In this document: one piece after another, positions 36,051 through 45,858 of the stretch
How the letters are laid out: the number at the start of each line of letters is the position of its first letter
Position numbering within the stretch: the first letter of the stretch is position 1
Program-made: the position numbers and the translations under genes
The notes under the pieces: model-generated
The model's database searches: none
Seen by the model: the letters and a program-made list of their open reading frames with translations, nothing else
Told to the model about the DNA's origin: nothing
Assembly (NCBI RefSeq): GCF_050717635.1
Contig: NZ_JBOITO010000041.1
Span: forward strand, 5,169 to 69,168
DNA length: 64,000 bases
Direction of reading: 5' to 3'
Source: Clostridium_AD sp050717635
Lineage (GTDB): Bacteria; Bacillota; Clostridia; Clostridiales; Clostridiaceae

Positions 36051-36410
36051 TATGTTATTATAGGTTCATACTCAAAGAAAAAAATTTTAAATCATTCCTA
36101 GACGCGTGTAAGTAATTCCACAAATTTATTAACTTTCATTAGATTAACTGAAATAATTACTAATAGAAAGGGGATAGTCCAATGGTTCAAATTGAAATTC
36201 CGCAGTGTTTAGAGGATAGTACGATTTTATAAATAAGAGGTCTTTAATATATGTAAAAGACACAGATGAATACTTTAATTAAAAAATAATGGCTATGCTC
36301 TACTTAATTTAAAATTAAATATGATATATATTGAAAGGGAAGCTCATAAAGTGAACTTCCCTTTTGTGTTTTTAAAATAATTTTTAAATAAATTGTTTAT
36401 CATTTAATTG
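36051..36410. repeat. Long direct repeat, copy B
   Basis: This is the second copy of the repeat at 33292-33650, including a GGGAAGCTC hairpin (36334-36365). It continues into about 20 bases (36411-36431) that match an internal part of the membrane-protein gene at 33857-33877. Copy B is therefore a deletion derivative of a longer duplicated segment. The rest of the gap to 36659 contains a toxin remnant and an open stretch ending at 36638 that I cannot assign. Confidence 0.9.
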
Positions 36411-36470
36411 CATAATATAATAAAAATCACCAAGGAAATGGAGTTATGGTTGGCATTATAGCTATTCCTA

Positions 36471-36536
36471 TCTCCTACCATATAGTATTTTAATAATAGT
36501 AACTGTTTTACTTTTATAATTATCAATATAAAATAC
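36471..36536 (-). pseudogene. Second remnant of the ParE-type toxin 3' region
   Basis: About 65 bases (CTCCTACCATATAGTATTTT onwards) match the toxin pseudogene near 28222-28290 with few changes. Only the part encoding the TVTILRILYGRR-like end is kept. Confidence 0.65.
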
Positions 36537-36659
36537 GTTACTACTCAGGCATTGCAAATCAACAAAATACTTATATTGGCAAAAAAGATATTGGCTATCC
36601 GATGTCGAATATACTACCAGAGAGATTAATAATATGATTTGATTGGTGGTGAATATTAG

Positions 36660-37766
36660 ATGGATGATACAAAAATTAATAACTATAATAATGGTATAAC
36701 TGAAATTATTACTTTACTGAAAGAAATGAATAGTGGATTAATAAATCAAATTAGCGATCTCAATGTTGAAGTGATTAACTTAAATCATTTAATAAGCTCA
36801 CTTAGGGATGATAATAACTTACTTATTGCACGAAATATTGAGTTAGAAACCATGCATAATAAAAATAGTAATAACAGTAGCAAGCCACCGTCAACAAATA
36901 ACAATAAAAAGCCGTCAAATAGCCGAACAAAGACCGGTAGGTCCTCAGGAGGGCAAGTTGGTCATAGTGGAAAGACTCTTTTGAAAATTGATAATCCTGA
37001 TAATATTATAGATATAAGGAAAAAAACTTGCAATTGTGACTGTAATTTATCTGGTCTTGAAGGTAAAATTCAAACTAGACAAGTAGTAGATTTACCTAAG
37101 ATTGTTATGAATGTTACCGAGTATAGAACCCACGAAGTGGTATGTCCAGATTGCAAAGAAGTTCATAAAACTGATTTCCCATTAACAGTAACTCAACCCG
37201 TACAATATGGTGAAAACCTGCAGGCTTTAATGGTATACCTTTCAAACTATCAACTTGTACCTCTTGCTAGAACAACTGAAATCATTAAAAACCTTACAGG
37301 TAAAAATATTAGCCAAGGAACTATTGTGAATGCAAATAATCGTCTTTATGATAGCCTTGATAAATTTGAAGAGACTATTAAAGAACAACTTAAGAAGGTT
37401 GAAGTCCTTCATACTGATGAATCAGGACTACGTTTAAAAGGTAAAATAAATTGGGTTCATGTTGCTTCCACAAGTAGCATTACGCATTATGCTATACATA
37501 AAAAAAGAGGAGCAATTGCTACCAATGAGATAGGTATACTTCCAAGTTTTGAAGGAACCATGATTCATGATCATTGGAAACCATATTATACATTCACAAA
37601 CTGTACTCATGCTGAATGTAATGCTCATAATATGAGAATTTTAAAAGGTATACATGAAAACTTTGACCATGTATGGGCTACTAGCATGGGAAGCCTTTTA
37701 ATTGATATAAAAAGAGACGTTGATTCTCTTAAATCTAAAGGAGTAACTTTTATGGCTGAAAGTTAA
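36660..37766 (+). mobile_element. IS66-family transposase, C-terminally truncated
   Basis: A 368-residue frame encodes the IS66 transposase: an N-terminal coiled coil, the NSSKPPS motif, a zinc-finger-like CNCDC...CPDC region, and the DDE domain with the first Asp (VLHTDESGLR) and second Asp (MIHDHWKPYY). The third catalytic residue and the last 100-130 residues are missing. The frame runs into the 3' end of the anti-sigma gene, where both stop codons overlap. The IS66 orf1/orf2 genes are absent upstream. It is a dead fragment. Confidence 0.85.
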
Positions 37767-38734
37767 TCAATTACATGTACCTTAAATGCAACAATATTAT
37801 TAGAATAATAGCCCTCATATTTTTCTTTAAGGAATTCACTACTTGTGTCCCGTTCTATAGAAATAAGCGTAAATTTGGTTTTGTCATTATAATATGCCTC
37901 TGCTGCCTGTTGCGCAATATTAATTTCTTTAGCCGAATAATTTGACTTTTTAATGTTATCATCTTTTTTAACAACAGGTTGTGGGGATGTTTTTTTGATA
38001 AGAGGTTCAGGACTTAAAATAAAGTCATTTTTGTCTGAAATTGTATATGCATTCATTGAAGCAATGATTTTTCCATTATCCTGTAATTTAATATTTATTG
38101 CTTTCGTAACTGTACTTCCATTTTTAAAATTGACTTCCATCACAATTATATCATTTCGCAACTCGTCACTTAAATTTGAAATACCAATATTATTATCAGT
38201 AAGCTTACGAATAGTATCATTGGGATTCCAATAAATCACAAGATAGTTATAATCCGATGTATTTTCACCATAATTAATGGTGAAGTTTTTTGACATGCTA
38301 TAACTTTTTCTTGTTTCAGTCCAGTCTGTAAAGTCCATATATTGATTTTTACAAAAATATTTAATGCTTTCAATATTCTTGCCTTTGACATACATTTGAA
38401 GGAGTTGCCCCCGCATTTCACCATCATCTGATATACTCCCAGTGGAAAGATCTACACCTTCACTTGCAATTTTGGAGTCGGTTTCATAAGCGTATATCAT
38501 AATTTCTGTAGAATTACCCATAAATGGAATTAAACCTAGCACTATCATTAGGCAAACACCACAGGCAACTATCGGACGCATAAACCTTTTTTTAATATGA
38601 AAGTGTTTTGATTGTTTTGGGTTTTCGTCATTAACCATGATTTTACTTTGTTTCAGTATTTCATGAAACATTTTTTCCTTCACATCTTCCGTTGGTACAA
38701 TAGCTTTGAACAAATTATTAATATTATTATTCAT
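37763..38734 (-). CDS. Anti-sigma factor for the ECF sigma factor, probably 3'-truncated
   Basis: This 323-residue protein has a cytosolic N-terminus of about 50 residues, one transmembrane helix (about 51-68, PIVACGVCLMIVLGLIPF) and a large extracytoplasmic part. Its gene overlaps the ECF sigma gene by eight bases with GGAGGT inside the overlap, the usual sigma/anti-sigma coupling. The last residues (NNIVAFKVHVID) stop where IS66 sequence begins, in the middle of what looks like a beta strand, so the C-terminus has probably been lost. The sensor domain may be incomplete while the cytosolic sigma-binding part is intact. Confidence 0.72.
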   Translation of the reverse strand: MNNNINNLFKAIVPTEDVKEKMFHEILKQSKIMVNDENPKQSKHFHIKKRFMRPIVACGVCLMIVLGLIPFMGNSTEIMIYAYETDSKIASEGVDLSTGSISDDGEMRGQLLQMYVKGKNIESIKYFCKNQYMDFTDWTETRKSYSMSKNFTINYGENTSDYNYLVIYWNPNDTIRKLTDNNIGISNLSDELRNDIIVMEVNFKNGSTVTKAINIKLQDNGKIIASMNAYTISDKNDFILSPEPLIKKTSPQPVVKKDDNIKKSNYSAKEINIAQQAAEAYYNDKTKFTLISIERDTSSEFLKEKYEGYYSNNIVAFKVHVID

Positions 38735-39224
38735 AAAAGTTACCTCCTAAATCAATTTTTAGGCGCTCACGTCCTTTAGCTAGGTGAGTTTGTATAGTGC
38801 TTTCGTTCCGATTTAACAGTCGTGATATATCTTTCACCCTGTAGTTTTCAAAATAGTAAAGATATAAAACCGTTTTGTATTTTTCAGGCAACGCAAGAAG
38901 CTTTTCCATCACTTCCCCTGGCTGTTTTTGATTATTTAGTATTTCCGGTAAAGAGTAAGCGGCCACTCTGTGAGATCTCCAAAAGCTTTTAAAAACATCT
39001 TTGCAATAATTTTTAGATGTGATTATTAGCCATGCCTTTTCATGCTCATGGTCATTAAAAGTAATATTGGATTTTATGAGTTTTAGAAATACAGATTGAA
39101 CAGCATCCTCAGCATCAGTAGTATTTTTTAAATACATATAGCACAATCTATAAACCCTATTAACATTCCGCTTATATATTTCATCTAATATTTTATCCGA
39201 ACGGAATAAAGAATGTTTTTCCAT
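38727..39224 (-). CDS. ECF RNA polymerase sigma factor
   Basis: This 165-residue sigma-70-family factor has region 2 (NRVYRLCYMYLKNTTDAEDA and VQSVFLKLI) and region 4 (LPEKYKTVLYLYYFENYRVK, then ESTIQTHLAKGRERLK). GTAGGAGGTG precedes the ATG at 39224, which I prefer over 39248. It is translationally coupled to the membrane anti-sigma gene, so it should be released in response to an extracytoplasmic signal. The target promoters are unknown; no clear autoregulatory promoter could be identified. Confidence 0.92.
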   Translation of the reverse strand: MEKHSLFRSDKILDEIYKRNVNRVYRLCYMYLKNTTDAEDAVQSVFLKLIKSNITFNDHEHEKAWLIITSKNYCKDVFKSFWRSHRVAAYSLPEILNNQKQPGEVMEKLLALPEKYKTVLYLYYFENYRVKDISRLLNRNESTIQTHLAKGRERLKIDLGGNFYE

Positions 39225-39329
39225 ATTTTCACCTCCTACATACAACACAATTGAATTGGAACAAATATCTTAAAATGTTAGAAAAATTTTATAAATAACT
39301 AATTTTTTTCTATTACCGTTACTGCAACT

Positions 39330-39367
39330 ACTAAAAAAGGGAGTTCACTTTCTGAATTCCCTTTAGT
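39330..39367. repeat. Recurring hairpin, copy 4
   Basis: ACTAAAAAAGGGAGTTCA pairs with TGAATTCCCTTTAGT, related to the other GGGA(A)GTTC hairpins. The gap 39249-39838 otherwise holds a minus-strand hydrophobic open stretch near 39410-39550 (GVIKAISGAIIPNMPIVFLI) without a good start, and a short plus-strand open piece near 39610-39670. Both look like remnants. Confidence 0.6.
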
Positions 39368-39838
39368 AATTTAAATATTTAAAAATCAGTGGATCTTCTG
39401 ATTTTCACGCTACCAGATTTTATAAACAATATATATAAGTCCAATTAAAAATACAATTGGCATATTAGGAATTATCGCACCAGATATAGCTTTGATCACT
39501 CCTCTTAATAAACAAGCAAAACCTGTTACCACTTCACACTTTAGGAAAATGAATTTTACTGTTAACAAATGGCTTTATACTGCTAAAGAAACAGAAAGAT
39601 ATGCATAATAGATGGTTATTATTTACCACTAGAATTAATGTTAGATCTAGATATTAAAAAGGGTGCTTAAATGATTTGTTTTATGTCTGGAGATACATCG
39701 GAACCAGATCTCATACAATGGTAATATATCTACATGAATTCATCCCGAACAAGATCTTTACCAATAGAAAACATATATTCATGATTCACTATTTCACTTT
39801 TAAACTTTATTTTATCATCCTTCAACTTTAACATACTT

Positions 39839-41386
39839 TCACATCAATAATTTTTCACTAAGAAAATCTTTAAATTCTTGTATCTCGCAACCAGGCTTAA
39901 AAACAAAAGCACCCATATTATATCTTTTATGATATTCCTCATCAAATAATTTCTTTGACTGCTCTCCTTTTATCGGTGCTAATATATAAGTTTCCCTGAC
40001 TACTCTGAAGTCATCACCTTTTCTTAATATTCCATCCCTATACTTGTGCATTTTAGCAAGTGCAATACCTAAATTAGCATCTACCCTATACTTAGGATCT
40101 AACACCAGAAGCTCTCCGTTAAACTCCAGTATAATATCCGGTATCATTCTTTGAGTATAAGTATAGTAAGGTTTTGAGTTACGTTGAAAACACTTTTGAT
40201 AATATAATATACCTCCATTTTTAAGCACAATCTTGCTTTCGTTATGCTCACAGAGCTCCAATAATATGCCATCTACATTTTTTAAATAAATGCCAGAAGT
40301 ATCTTCTAATACTTCTAATTCCCTACAAACCTTAATTACCTGCATAAATGCCCATATTTCATATATTTGAAAAGTATCCTTTAGCGGGAAATTCGTTTTT
40401 AACCCCGCCTTCCACTTTTTATGATTATATAACTCATGAAACCAGTTGTACCATAATCTATAAATTGGATGCTTTCTAAATACCTGGGATATGGCAACCT
40501 TTCCTTTATAGGGACGTACCTTCGCCAAATAAGAATTTGAAAGCCAATAGTTAACTAAATCTAAGTATTGCCTTGCTTTTAATTTAATCTCTTCATACTC
40601 CACTCTGTAATACTGTCGGAGCATCATTTGGAGTTCCATAAGTTGAAATTTTATAACCATATTTTCATATATGTTGTAAGTTTCTTCTGAGCTAATAACC
40701 TTAATGTAATTTGGCAGCTTATTTTCAGTTCCACCAAATCTAGGTCCATTTTTCTCTATCCAATTTTCAGTTTTTGTACCAATTCTTTTAACTCTTTCTA
40801 AATCAGTTATTAATTCATTCTTTATAAGCACCTTAAGTGGAGCCTCTTCTATTTTAATAAATATCCTCTTAAGCTTCACCATACTTCTTTGTATATAATT
40901 CCATTGCGCAAAGGAAATTTTTCTTTGCGCTCCATGGGTATCAATAGACATTCCAAGTCCTGAATACTTTAAACAAATATTTGCTTCCTCTAATATGTCA
41001 TAAATCATATTTTCATACTGCTCTAATGTAATCTTTCTACTGTCTGGATATACAAACGATTTTACTATTTGAGTACTGCCATCTATATTTATGTTAAAGT
41101 CAATTATTCCTGAGGCAAAAGGAGTCTGTATAGTACCAGAAAATCCATTGAAATTATGGTCATTGCCACAGCTTTTTAGCATCAATAGTGGCACTGCTTG
41201 CATAGTAATATATATTAATTTTTCATTATTTATTCTCCAAGAATACACTTTGGCTTCCTCTAAATAAGCTTCCTCAATTTTAACCCAAGTCTTTTCCACT
41301 TCATCAAATATTTGCACCTCCTGGCCATTTGAAGTTCCAAGTGTGCTAATTCTATCTCCAGAACTGAGCTGTTCCATAGCGTTCAA
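39839..41386 (-). CDS. McrC-like DUF2357 restriction nuclease (system 1)
   Basis: This 515-residue protein has an N-terminal DUF2357 region and a C-terminal PD-(D/E)xK nuclease. The nuclease core is visible as MIPDIILEFNGELLVLDPKYR, with D and D-x-K near residue 430. The helical middle contains ENMVIKFQLMELQMMLRQY, typical of the family. It would be the cleavage subunit of an McrBC-like restriction complex with the AAA+ protein encoded just upstream; the genes overlap by about 35 bases. A TTG at 41386 or an ATG at 41377 could be the start. Target specificity, such as modified DNA, is unknown. Confidence 0.85.
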   Translation of the reverse strand: MNAMEQLSSGDRISTLGTSNGQEVQIFDEVEKTWVKIEEAYLEEAKVYSWRINNEKLIYITMQAVPLLMLKSCGNDHNFNGFSGTIQTPFASGIIDFNINIDGSTQIVKSFVYPDSRKITLEQYENMIYDILEEANICLKYSGLGMSIDTHGAQRKISFAQWNYIQRSMVKLKRIFIKIEEAPLKVLIKNELITDLERVKRIGTKTENWIEKNGPRFGGTENKLPNYIKVISSEETYNIYENMVIKFQLMELQMMLRQYYRVEYEEIKLKARQYLDLVNYWLSNSYLAKVRPYKGKVAISQVFRKHPIYRLWYNWFHELYNHKKWKAGLKTNFPLKDTFQIYEIWAFMQVIKVCRELEVLEDTSGIYLKNVDGILLELCEHNESKIVLKNGGILYYQKCFQRNSKPYYTYTQRMIPDIILEFNGELLVLDPKYRVDANLGIALAKMHKYRDGILRKGDDFRVVRETYILAPIKGEQSKKLFDEEYHKRYNMGAFVFKPGCEIQEFKDFLSEKLLM

Positions 41387-43601
41387 GTTCTCCTTTCATT
41401 ATTAATAGATGTTTTTCAACCTCTGAACCTTCACTAAAGTGTTTATTCGTCCACTGTAGTAATTTACCAATTAGATTTTCTATACTTTCATCTCCCCTAA
41501 TCTTCGGAAAAACTTTTTCACAAATTACTCTATCCAACATACTTTTCCTCTCCATTTGAAGGCCACTTTGCAATTTTGCATTTGCGCTTATTTTACTTAT
41601 CATTTCATCCATGGAACGATACCCAAAATGTAAATTATAAGGCTTTAATATATTATGTAGTTCTGATAATATGTTATATTCACTCTCAAATTTATCCCTT
41701 ACAGATTGCTCCTTGGATTCCCAATAATTTGCTAAATTAACATCTGATAATGTCATAACAAATGCCCTATCCAAAACTTTATCTGAAATAGTATAAGTTG
41801 TTTCATCTACATTTACAGTACCAATAATATATATATTAGGGGGTATTACAACTTCCACTGGAATATTTTTAATATTATTTTCACTATGTAACCTTACTGG
41901 TTTTCTTGATTCCACTGCACTTAAATAATCACTTAAATAATACTCTACTCTTGCAAGATTCATCTCATCCAGCACTATAAAATGAGGCTTATCTCTTTCC
42001 TCTAGTGCATTAAGTATACAATTTAAAAATTCAGTCATTACATATCTCTTTTGCAACGCACTATAATAACCGAATAGCGCTGTAGAATCTGTCCAGTCTG
42101 GCCTTACAGGTATTACTTTTAAATACGGATTCTGATCTTCGTATGCTAGTCCATATACAGCATTTGCATAAATACTGCAAATCTGAGTTTTACCAGTACC
42201 GGATATACCATTTAATATGACAAAATGCTTATCACCTAATGAAGTAAGGTTTAGATGAAAATCCCTAATAGTATCCACAGTAAAAATAAATTTGCTTTCT
42301 TCAAAAACCTTTATAATTTCAGTCAACTCAAAATTACTTTTATATTCAATTTGATCACTTTCCCCACCTTCATTACCTTCCTCACCTTCATCCCCTGCTA
42401 TTTCAATAATGGCTTCTTTGGGCAGAGCTATTACTTTACTAGTATCCGCAAATATTAATGCTGCTTTTAAAAGACGTTCCTTAACCTGACGAATATTTTC
42501 AGTAAAATTCATGGTGGAATTATCAAAGGTTGCAATATAGTATTTATTGTCTCTAACTTCAAAACCATGGGTTCTAAGCGACTCCATTGCTTCTGTTAAA
42601 AGAATAGCATTGTTCTGTGCTTGCTTTGAGAAGCTTTTCTTTATAAACCATTCCACTTTATCTTTCTCAAACAGCATTCTTGGACCTGTATATATTTGTT
42701 CAAAACCATTTACATACACACTTAACATCTCATATGTTGATTCTGCACTATTCCTTTTATAATAATTTATAACTCCGCTAGTGACCATCTGTCCATTTTC
42801 ATTTAGCATGTACTTTTGAAAATACCCCGCTCGTGAATTACGTTTTTGAGTTTCACCAAACTTAACTTCATATTCATGTTTATAAAGACTTATTTTTAAA
42901 TCTTCACTAAAGCCCTTTATTAGATTTAATACACCTGAAGACTTGCTCCGCTTAACAGAATTATTCAAACTGAATTCTCTTAATTTTTCAAGTTCACACC
43001 ATACTCTCCATAGAGAATTAACTAATTCGCTCTCATCGTCTATAGTTTCAAAAGATGTCTCAAGTCCAATAAAAATCGGAGACCTCTTTCTAGATTTTGA
43101 TGTTTTCTTAATAGTTTCCACAAGTTTCTCTTTAGGAATTTCCTCAAATGGAGCTTCTATTAAAAATATTTTAATATCTTCACTCAGGTTATTTACTATT
43201 CCCTCAAGATCATTTGACCTTAATACTTGCCACAAATAATCAAACTCTATTTCCATACCTATTCGAACTACTCTACTTTCTCCATAGCAAGTAAGTCCTA
43301 ATATGAAAAGTTCTACATCGTTATCATATTTTTTCATTAGAGCAGAAAAATCCCCTGTCCCTATAAATGTATCTCCATCAGCATAATTAGTATGTATAGA
43401 ATCATTATCAGTGTTTCTTAGAGTATCTGCATAAGTTTTCAGCTCATAATTCACTAATGAACTATCTTGTTTACTATAGCTATTCACAAAATCATGCATA
43501 ATGCCATCCAAAACAGGTTGAATCTCAGACAAAACTCTTTTGTATCTCTCTGGAGTATTTTCCATATTTAATATTTCTTCAAACCGTTTAATGTTTATCA
43601 T
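41352..43601 (-). CDS. McrB-like AAA+ ATPase (system 1)
   Basis: A 749-residue protein has an N-terminal recognition region of about 450 residues and a C-terminal AAA+ motor of McrB type. Walker A is NGISGTGKTQ (near residue 465), followed by the typical RPDWTDSTALFGYY, Walker B VLDEMNLARVEYYLSD (near 543), and GTVNVDETTYTISDKVLDRA. This combination is diagnostic of McrB motors. GAGAGGTTT precedes the ATG at 43601, so the longer frame to 43700 is rejected. The N-terminal domain probably reads the target; a Glu-rich linker (AGDEGEEGNEGGES) separates it from the motor. Confidence 0.88.
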   Translation of the reverse strand: MINIKRFEEILNMENTPERYKRVLSEIQPVLDGIMHDFVNSYSKQDSSLVNYELKTYADTLRNTDNDSIHTNYADGDTFIGTGDFSALMKKYDNDVELFILGLTCYGESRVVRIGMEIEFDYLWQVLRSNDLEGIVNNLSEDIKIFLIEAPFEEIPKEKLVETIKKTSKSRKRSPIFIGLETSFETIDDESELVNSLWRVWCELEKLREFSLNNSVKRSKSSGVLNLIKGFSEDLKISLYKHEYEVKFGETQKRNSRAGYFQKYMLNENGQMVTSGVINYYKRNSAESTYEMLSVYVNGFEQIYTGPRMLFEKDKVEWFIKKSFSKQAQNNAILLTEAMESLRTHGFEVRDNKYYIATFDNSTMNFTENIRQVKERLLKAALIFADTSKVIALPKEAIIEIAGDEGEEGNEGGESDQIEYKSNFELTEIIKVFEESKFIFTVDTIRDFHLNLTSLGDKHFVILNGISGTGKTQICSIYANAVYGLAYEDQNPYLKVIPVRPDWTDSTALFGYYSALQKRYVMTEFLNCILNALEERDKPHFIVLDEMNLARVEYYLSDYLSAVESRKPVRLHSENNIKNIPVEVVIPPNIYIIGTVNVDETTYTISDKVLDRAFVMTLSDVNLANYWESKEQSVRDKFESEYNILSELHNILKPYNLHFGYRSMDEMISKISANAKLQSGLQMERKSMLDRVICEKVFPKIRGDESIENLIGKLLQWTNKHFSEGSEVEKHLLIMKGELERYGTAQFWR

Positions 43602-43726
43602 AAACCTCTCACCCCATATTGTAATTATTACTTTTAATTTTACAATATTAAGCATAAGTTGTCCATTGTATTCCAACTTCTGGTTACTGGTTTCATACAA
43701 AGCTTCAATAGGCCTGGAACCATAAA

Positions 43727-43748
43727 AGAGGCAGGAATACCTGCCTCT
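43727..43748 (-). terminator. Terminator between the GyrI-like gene and system 1
   Basis: AGAGGCAGG pairs with CCTGCCTCT around a four-base loop, with TTTT following on the minus strand. It separates the MerR/GyrI unit from the McrBC-like operon. Confidence 0.7.
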
Positions 43749-43765
43749 AAATAGAACATCTTGAT

Positions 43766-43831
43766 TTACCTGCCCGTTTTATCATTATAATATTTTTGAT
43801 TTGGACTTGTAGGTTTATTAGGTAATGTATC
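43766..43831 (-). pseudogene. C-terminal scrap of an AlbA/RecG-like ATP-binding protein
   Basis: The frame encodes DTLPNKPTSPNQKYYNDKTG followed by R and a stop. This is the same C-terminal motif as in the 63-codon fragment at 47795-47986 (MPDKPTSPKQRYYSEKR), so two copies of this family once lay here. Confidence 0.55.
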
Positions 43832-43899
43832 TTGTACCACATCAATTATACTGTATATTTTATTATATAACCTTTATATCGCCTTACTATAAATTTATA

Positions 43900-44562
43900 T
43901 CAATCCACCTTAACAACCGGATGCCTCAAGATAGTTTTCATCTTTTCAGGTGCAGTTTTTCTTGGATCAGACAAATAAATTTCATGATGCCTACGTATTC
44001 TTCCATCAGGGTAAGCAGTTGAAATTGCATCTATTAAGTTATTTTCACTTATATAATTTTCAATCAGTTTAGCTGATTTTGGTTCATCGTCAAATGGTCC
44101 AATGTGCATTATTTGAACGCATAATCCCTCACTAAAGTTCTCTAGATATGCCTTTGAAATATCAATTTTAGGTTTTTTCCTTTTAAGTTCTTCACATGCC
44201 CATTCGAAAACCTCTTTAGTCACAAATTCTGGTTGCCGTATCATTGAAGTCCAAAGATATTTGTCCTTTAGTGTGAAATCCATGTTATCATCTTCTACCC
44301 ACCATAATCCTTCTAGCGGTGGTACAACATAATCAAAATAACCTTCTGGATCATAGCCATTCCTCTTACTCATCTTTATTGTATAAGCCAATCCATATAG
44401 TAGCTCCACTGCCTTATGATATTCTCCATCTTCGTTATTAGGGTTACCACTTCCATTTACCATGATAAAGGTCATAGTGGGTACATCAACCACCATTGGC
44501 TTTTGCTTTGGCAAATACAAATCCTTATATTTTTTCTTATAGTCTATCTTCTCTGTAATCAT
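43900..44562 (-). CDS. GyrI-like small-molecule-binding domain protein
   Basis: This 220-residue protein is a stand-alone GyrI-like domain, similar to proteins that follow MerR-type multidrug regulators. Typical segments are TMTFIMVNGSGNPNNEDGEY, WTSMIRQPEFVTKEVFEWAC and HIGPFDDEPKSAKLIENYI, ending RRHHEIYLSDPRKTAPEKMK. The family binds or hydrolyses small hydrophobic molecules. It is encoded three bases after the MerR gene and is co-transcribed with it. The ligand is unknown. Confidence 0.85.
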   Translation of the reverse strand: MITEKIDYKKKYKDLYLPKQKPMVVDVPTMTFIMVNGSGNPNNEDGEYHKAVELLYGLAYTIKMSKRNGYDPEGYFDYVVPPLEGLWWVEDDNMDFTLKDKYLWTSMIRQPEFVTKEVFEWACEELKRKKPKIDISKAYLENFSEGLCVQIMHIGPFDDEPKSAKLIENYISENNLIDAISTAYPDGRIRRHHEIYLSDPRKTAPEKMKTILRHPVVKVD

Positions 44563-44565
44563 GAT

Positions 44566-45369
44566 TTACGCCTCCTGTTTAATTGGAATAATAATTTCCG
44601 TAATATAGTTGCTGGGATTACCTTTAAATATCATTCCAGGTCCTTTTATATATATTTCTCTAGATGGTATTAAGAAGTTAATGTTGTTTTCCTGCGCATA
44701 GTCAAAAATAGCTTTATATGCCATGTTTATGCTTTCATAACTTCCTGTATGTCTTGTTGAAACAACTCTAATTTGTGGTAATTCTTTTGTAGTAATGTTG
44801 GGGTCATTAACTTGTTTTGATATAGGAACACAGACTTCTATATCTGCTTCTTCTTTATATTCACCATCATAATAACAACTAAAAGGTTGATCCTTTGCAG
44901 CACTTTTTATTACTTTGTATATTCTACTGATATACATACCAATATCACTGTACTTACCTTTATACCTAATAGATGCCACCTTAACAGCTGGAATATCCCT
45001 TACCTCAATCTTGTAGTTCACAATATCATCCTCCAATAAATTTGGTTTAATATAGAGGTTGATTTTTTTTAGCAATGCTTTCTCTTCCGTAATTTTCTTC
45101 TTAATCATATCTTTCTTTTCTTCTAAGATATAGTATATATCAGCTTTATCCTGATATATACTTATAACATCTTTAATTTCAGAAATCGAAAAATTCAGCT
45201 CCCGTAACATCACAATTAGTTCTGCCTTCTTAAACTCATTATCGTCATAAAACCTGTATGAATTTTCTTCACACCGATAAGAAGGTTTAAGAATATTTTC
45301 TTCATCGTAATACCGTAAAGCTTTCACGCTTAGATTTGTTATTTTTGAAAATTCTCCTATTTTATACAC
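44566..45369 (-). CDS. MerR-family regulator with GyrI-like effector domain
   Basis: This 267-residue protein has an N-terminal MerR winged helix (KIGEFSKITNLSVKALRYYD), a coiled-coil dimerisation helix (about residues 75-115) and a C-terminal GyrI-like effector domain (VRDIPAVKVASIRYKGKYSD; TKELPQIRVVSTRHTGSYES). It resembles BltR/BmrR-type drug-responsive activators, which unwind a promoter with an overlong spacer. A matching operator-promoter is found just upstream. It probably controls itself and the GyrI-like gene. Confidence 0.9.
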   Translation of the reverse strand: MYKIGEFSKITNLSVKALRYYDEENILKPSYRCEENSYRFYDDNEFKKAELIVMLRELNFSISEIKDVISIYQDKADIYYILEEKKDMIKKKITEEKALLKKINLYIKPNLLEDDIVNYKIEVRDIPAVKVASIRYKGKYSDIGMYISRIYKVIKSAAKDQPFSCYYDGEYKEEADIEVCVPISKQVNDPNITTKELPQIRVVSTRHTGSYESINMAYKAIFDYAQENNINFLIPSREIYIKGPGMIFKGNPSNYITEIIIPIKQEA

Positions 45370-45389
45370 TGTATCACCTCTATATTGAT

Positions 45390-45421
45390 ATCATAAACTA
45401 TCCCCTGCACAGGAAAGTCAA
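45390..45421 (-). promoter_or_regulatory. MerR-type promoter with 20-bp spacer and dyad
   Basis: On the minus strand TTGACT (-35) and TATGAT (-10) are separated by 20 bases. The spacer carries an imperfect dyad ACTTTCC-TGTGCA-GGGGATAGT. Overlong spacers with such dyads are the hallmark of promoters activated by MerR-family proteins. It lies about 20 bases before the merR-like start codon. Confidence 0.65.
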
Positions 45422-45681
45422 GTACTATCTTGTGATAATTAAAATAACAAGAGAGAATAGGGTACTAGAAATATTTAATGTTGCCTATGTTTATTTTACC
45501 ATATCATTCTATATTATTAAAAGTTATATTGCCTTTACCTATGCAGAAATAAGGCTTGGATGGTTCATTAATTTCCCCATACATTTTCACAAAGATGTGC
45601 AGATTAATCTTCTTTGCTTGTTTCCTTAAAAAGGAGATATTATTTCTAATTTCTAATTATTTTTCTGATTAGGAATTTAGA

Positions 45682-45732
45682 AAAGGGGATGTCTCAAAAT
45701 GATTAATTTAATCATTTTGAGACATCCCCTTT
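45682..45732. terminator. Strong terminator of the toxin-antitoxin unit
   Basis: AAAGGGGATGTCTCAAAATG and the following ATTA pair perfectly with their mirror arm (45709-45732) around a three-base loop. It lies between the antitoxin stop codon (45859) and the merR-like promoter, insulating the two minus-strand units. Confidence 0.8.
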
Positions 45733-45858
45733 AAAACTCATTGTAATTTACAATTATTGGTTCTAGACACGACCCCAGAGATAAACTGGAAACACTTTCT
45801 TCTTGCTACCATCCAAATATCCCGAACAGATATATTTATATCTATTCCAATTTCCTTC

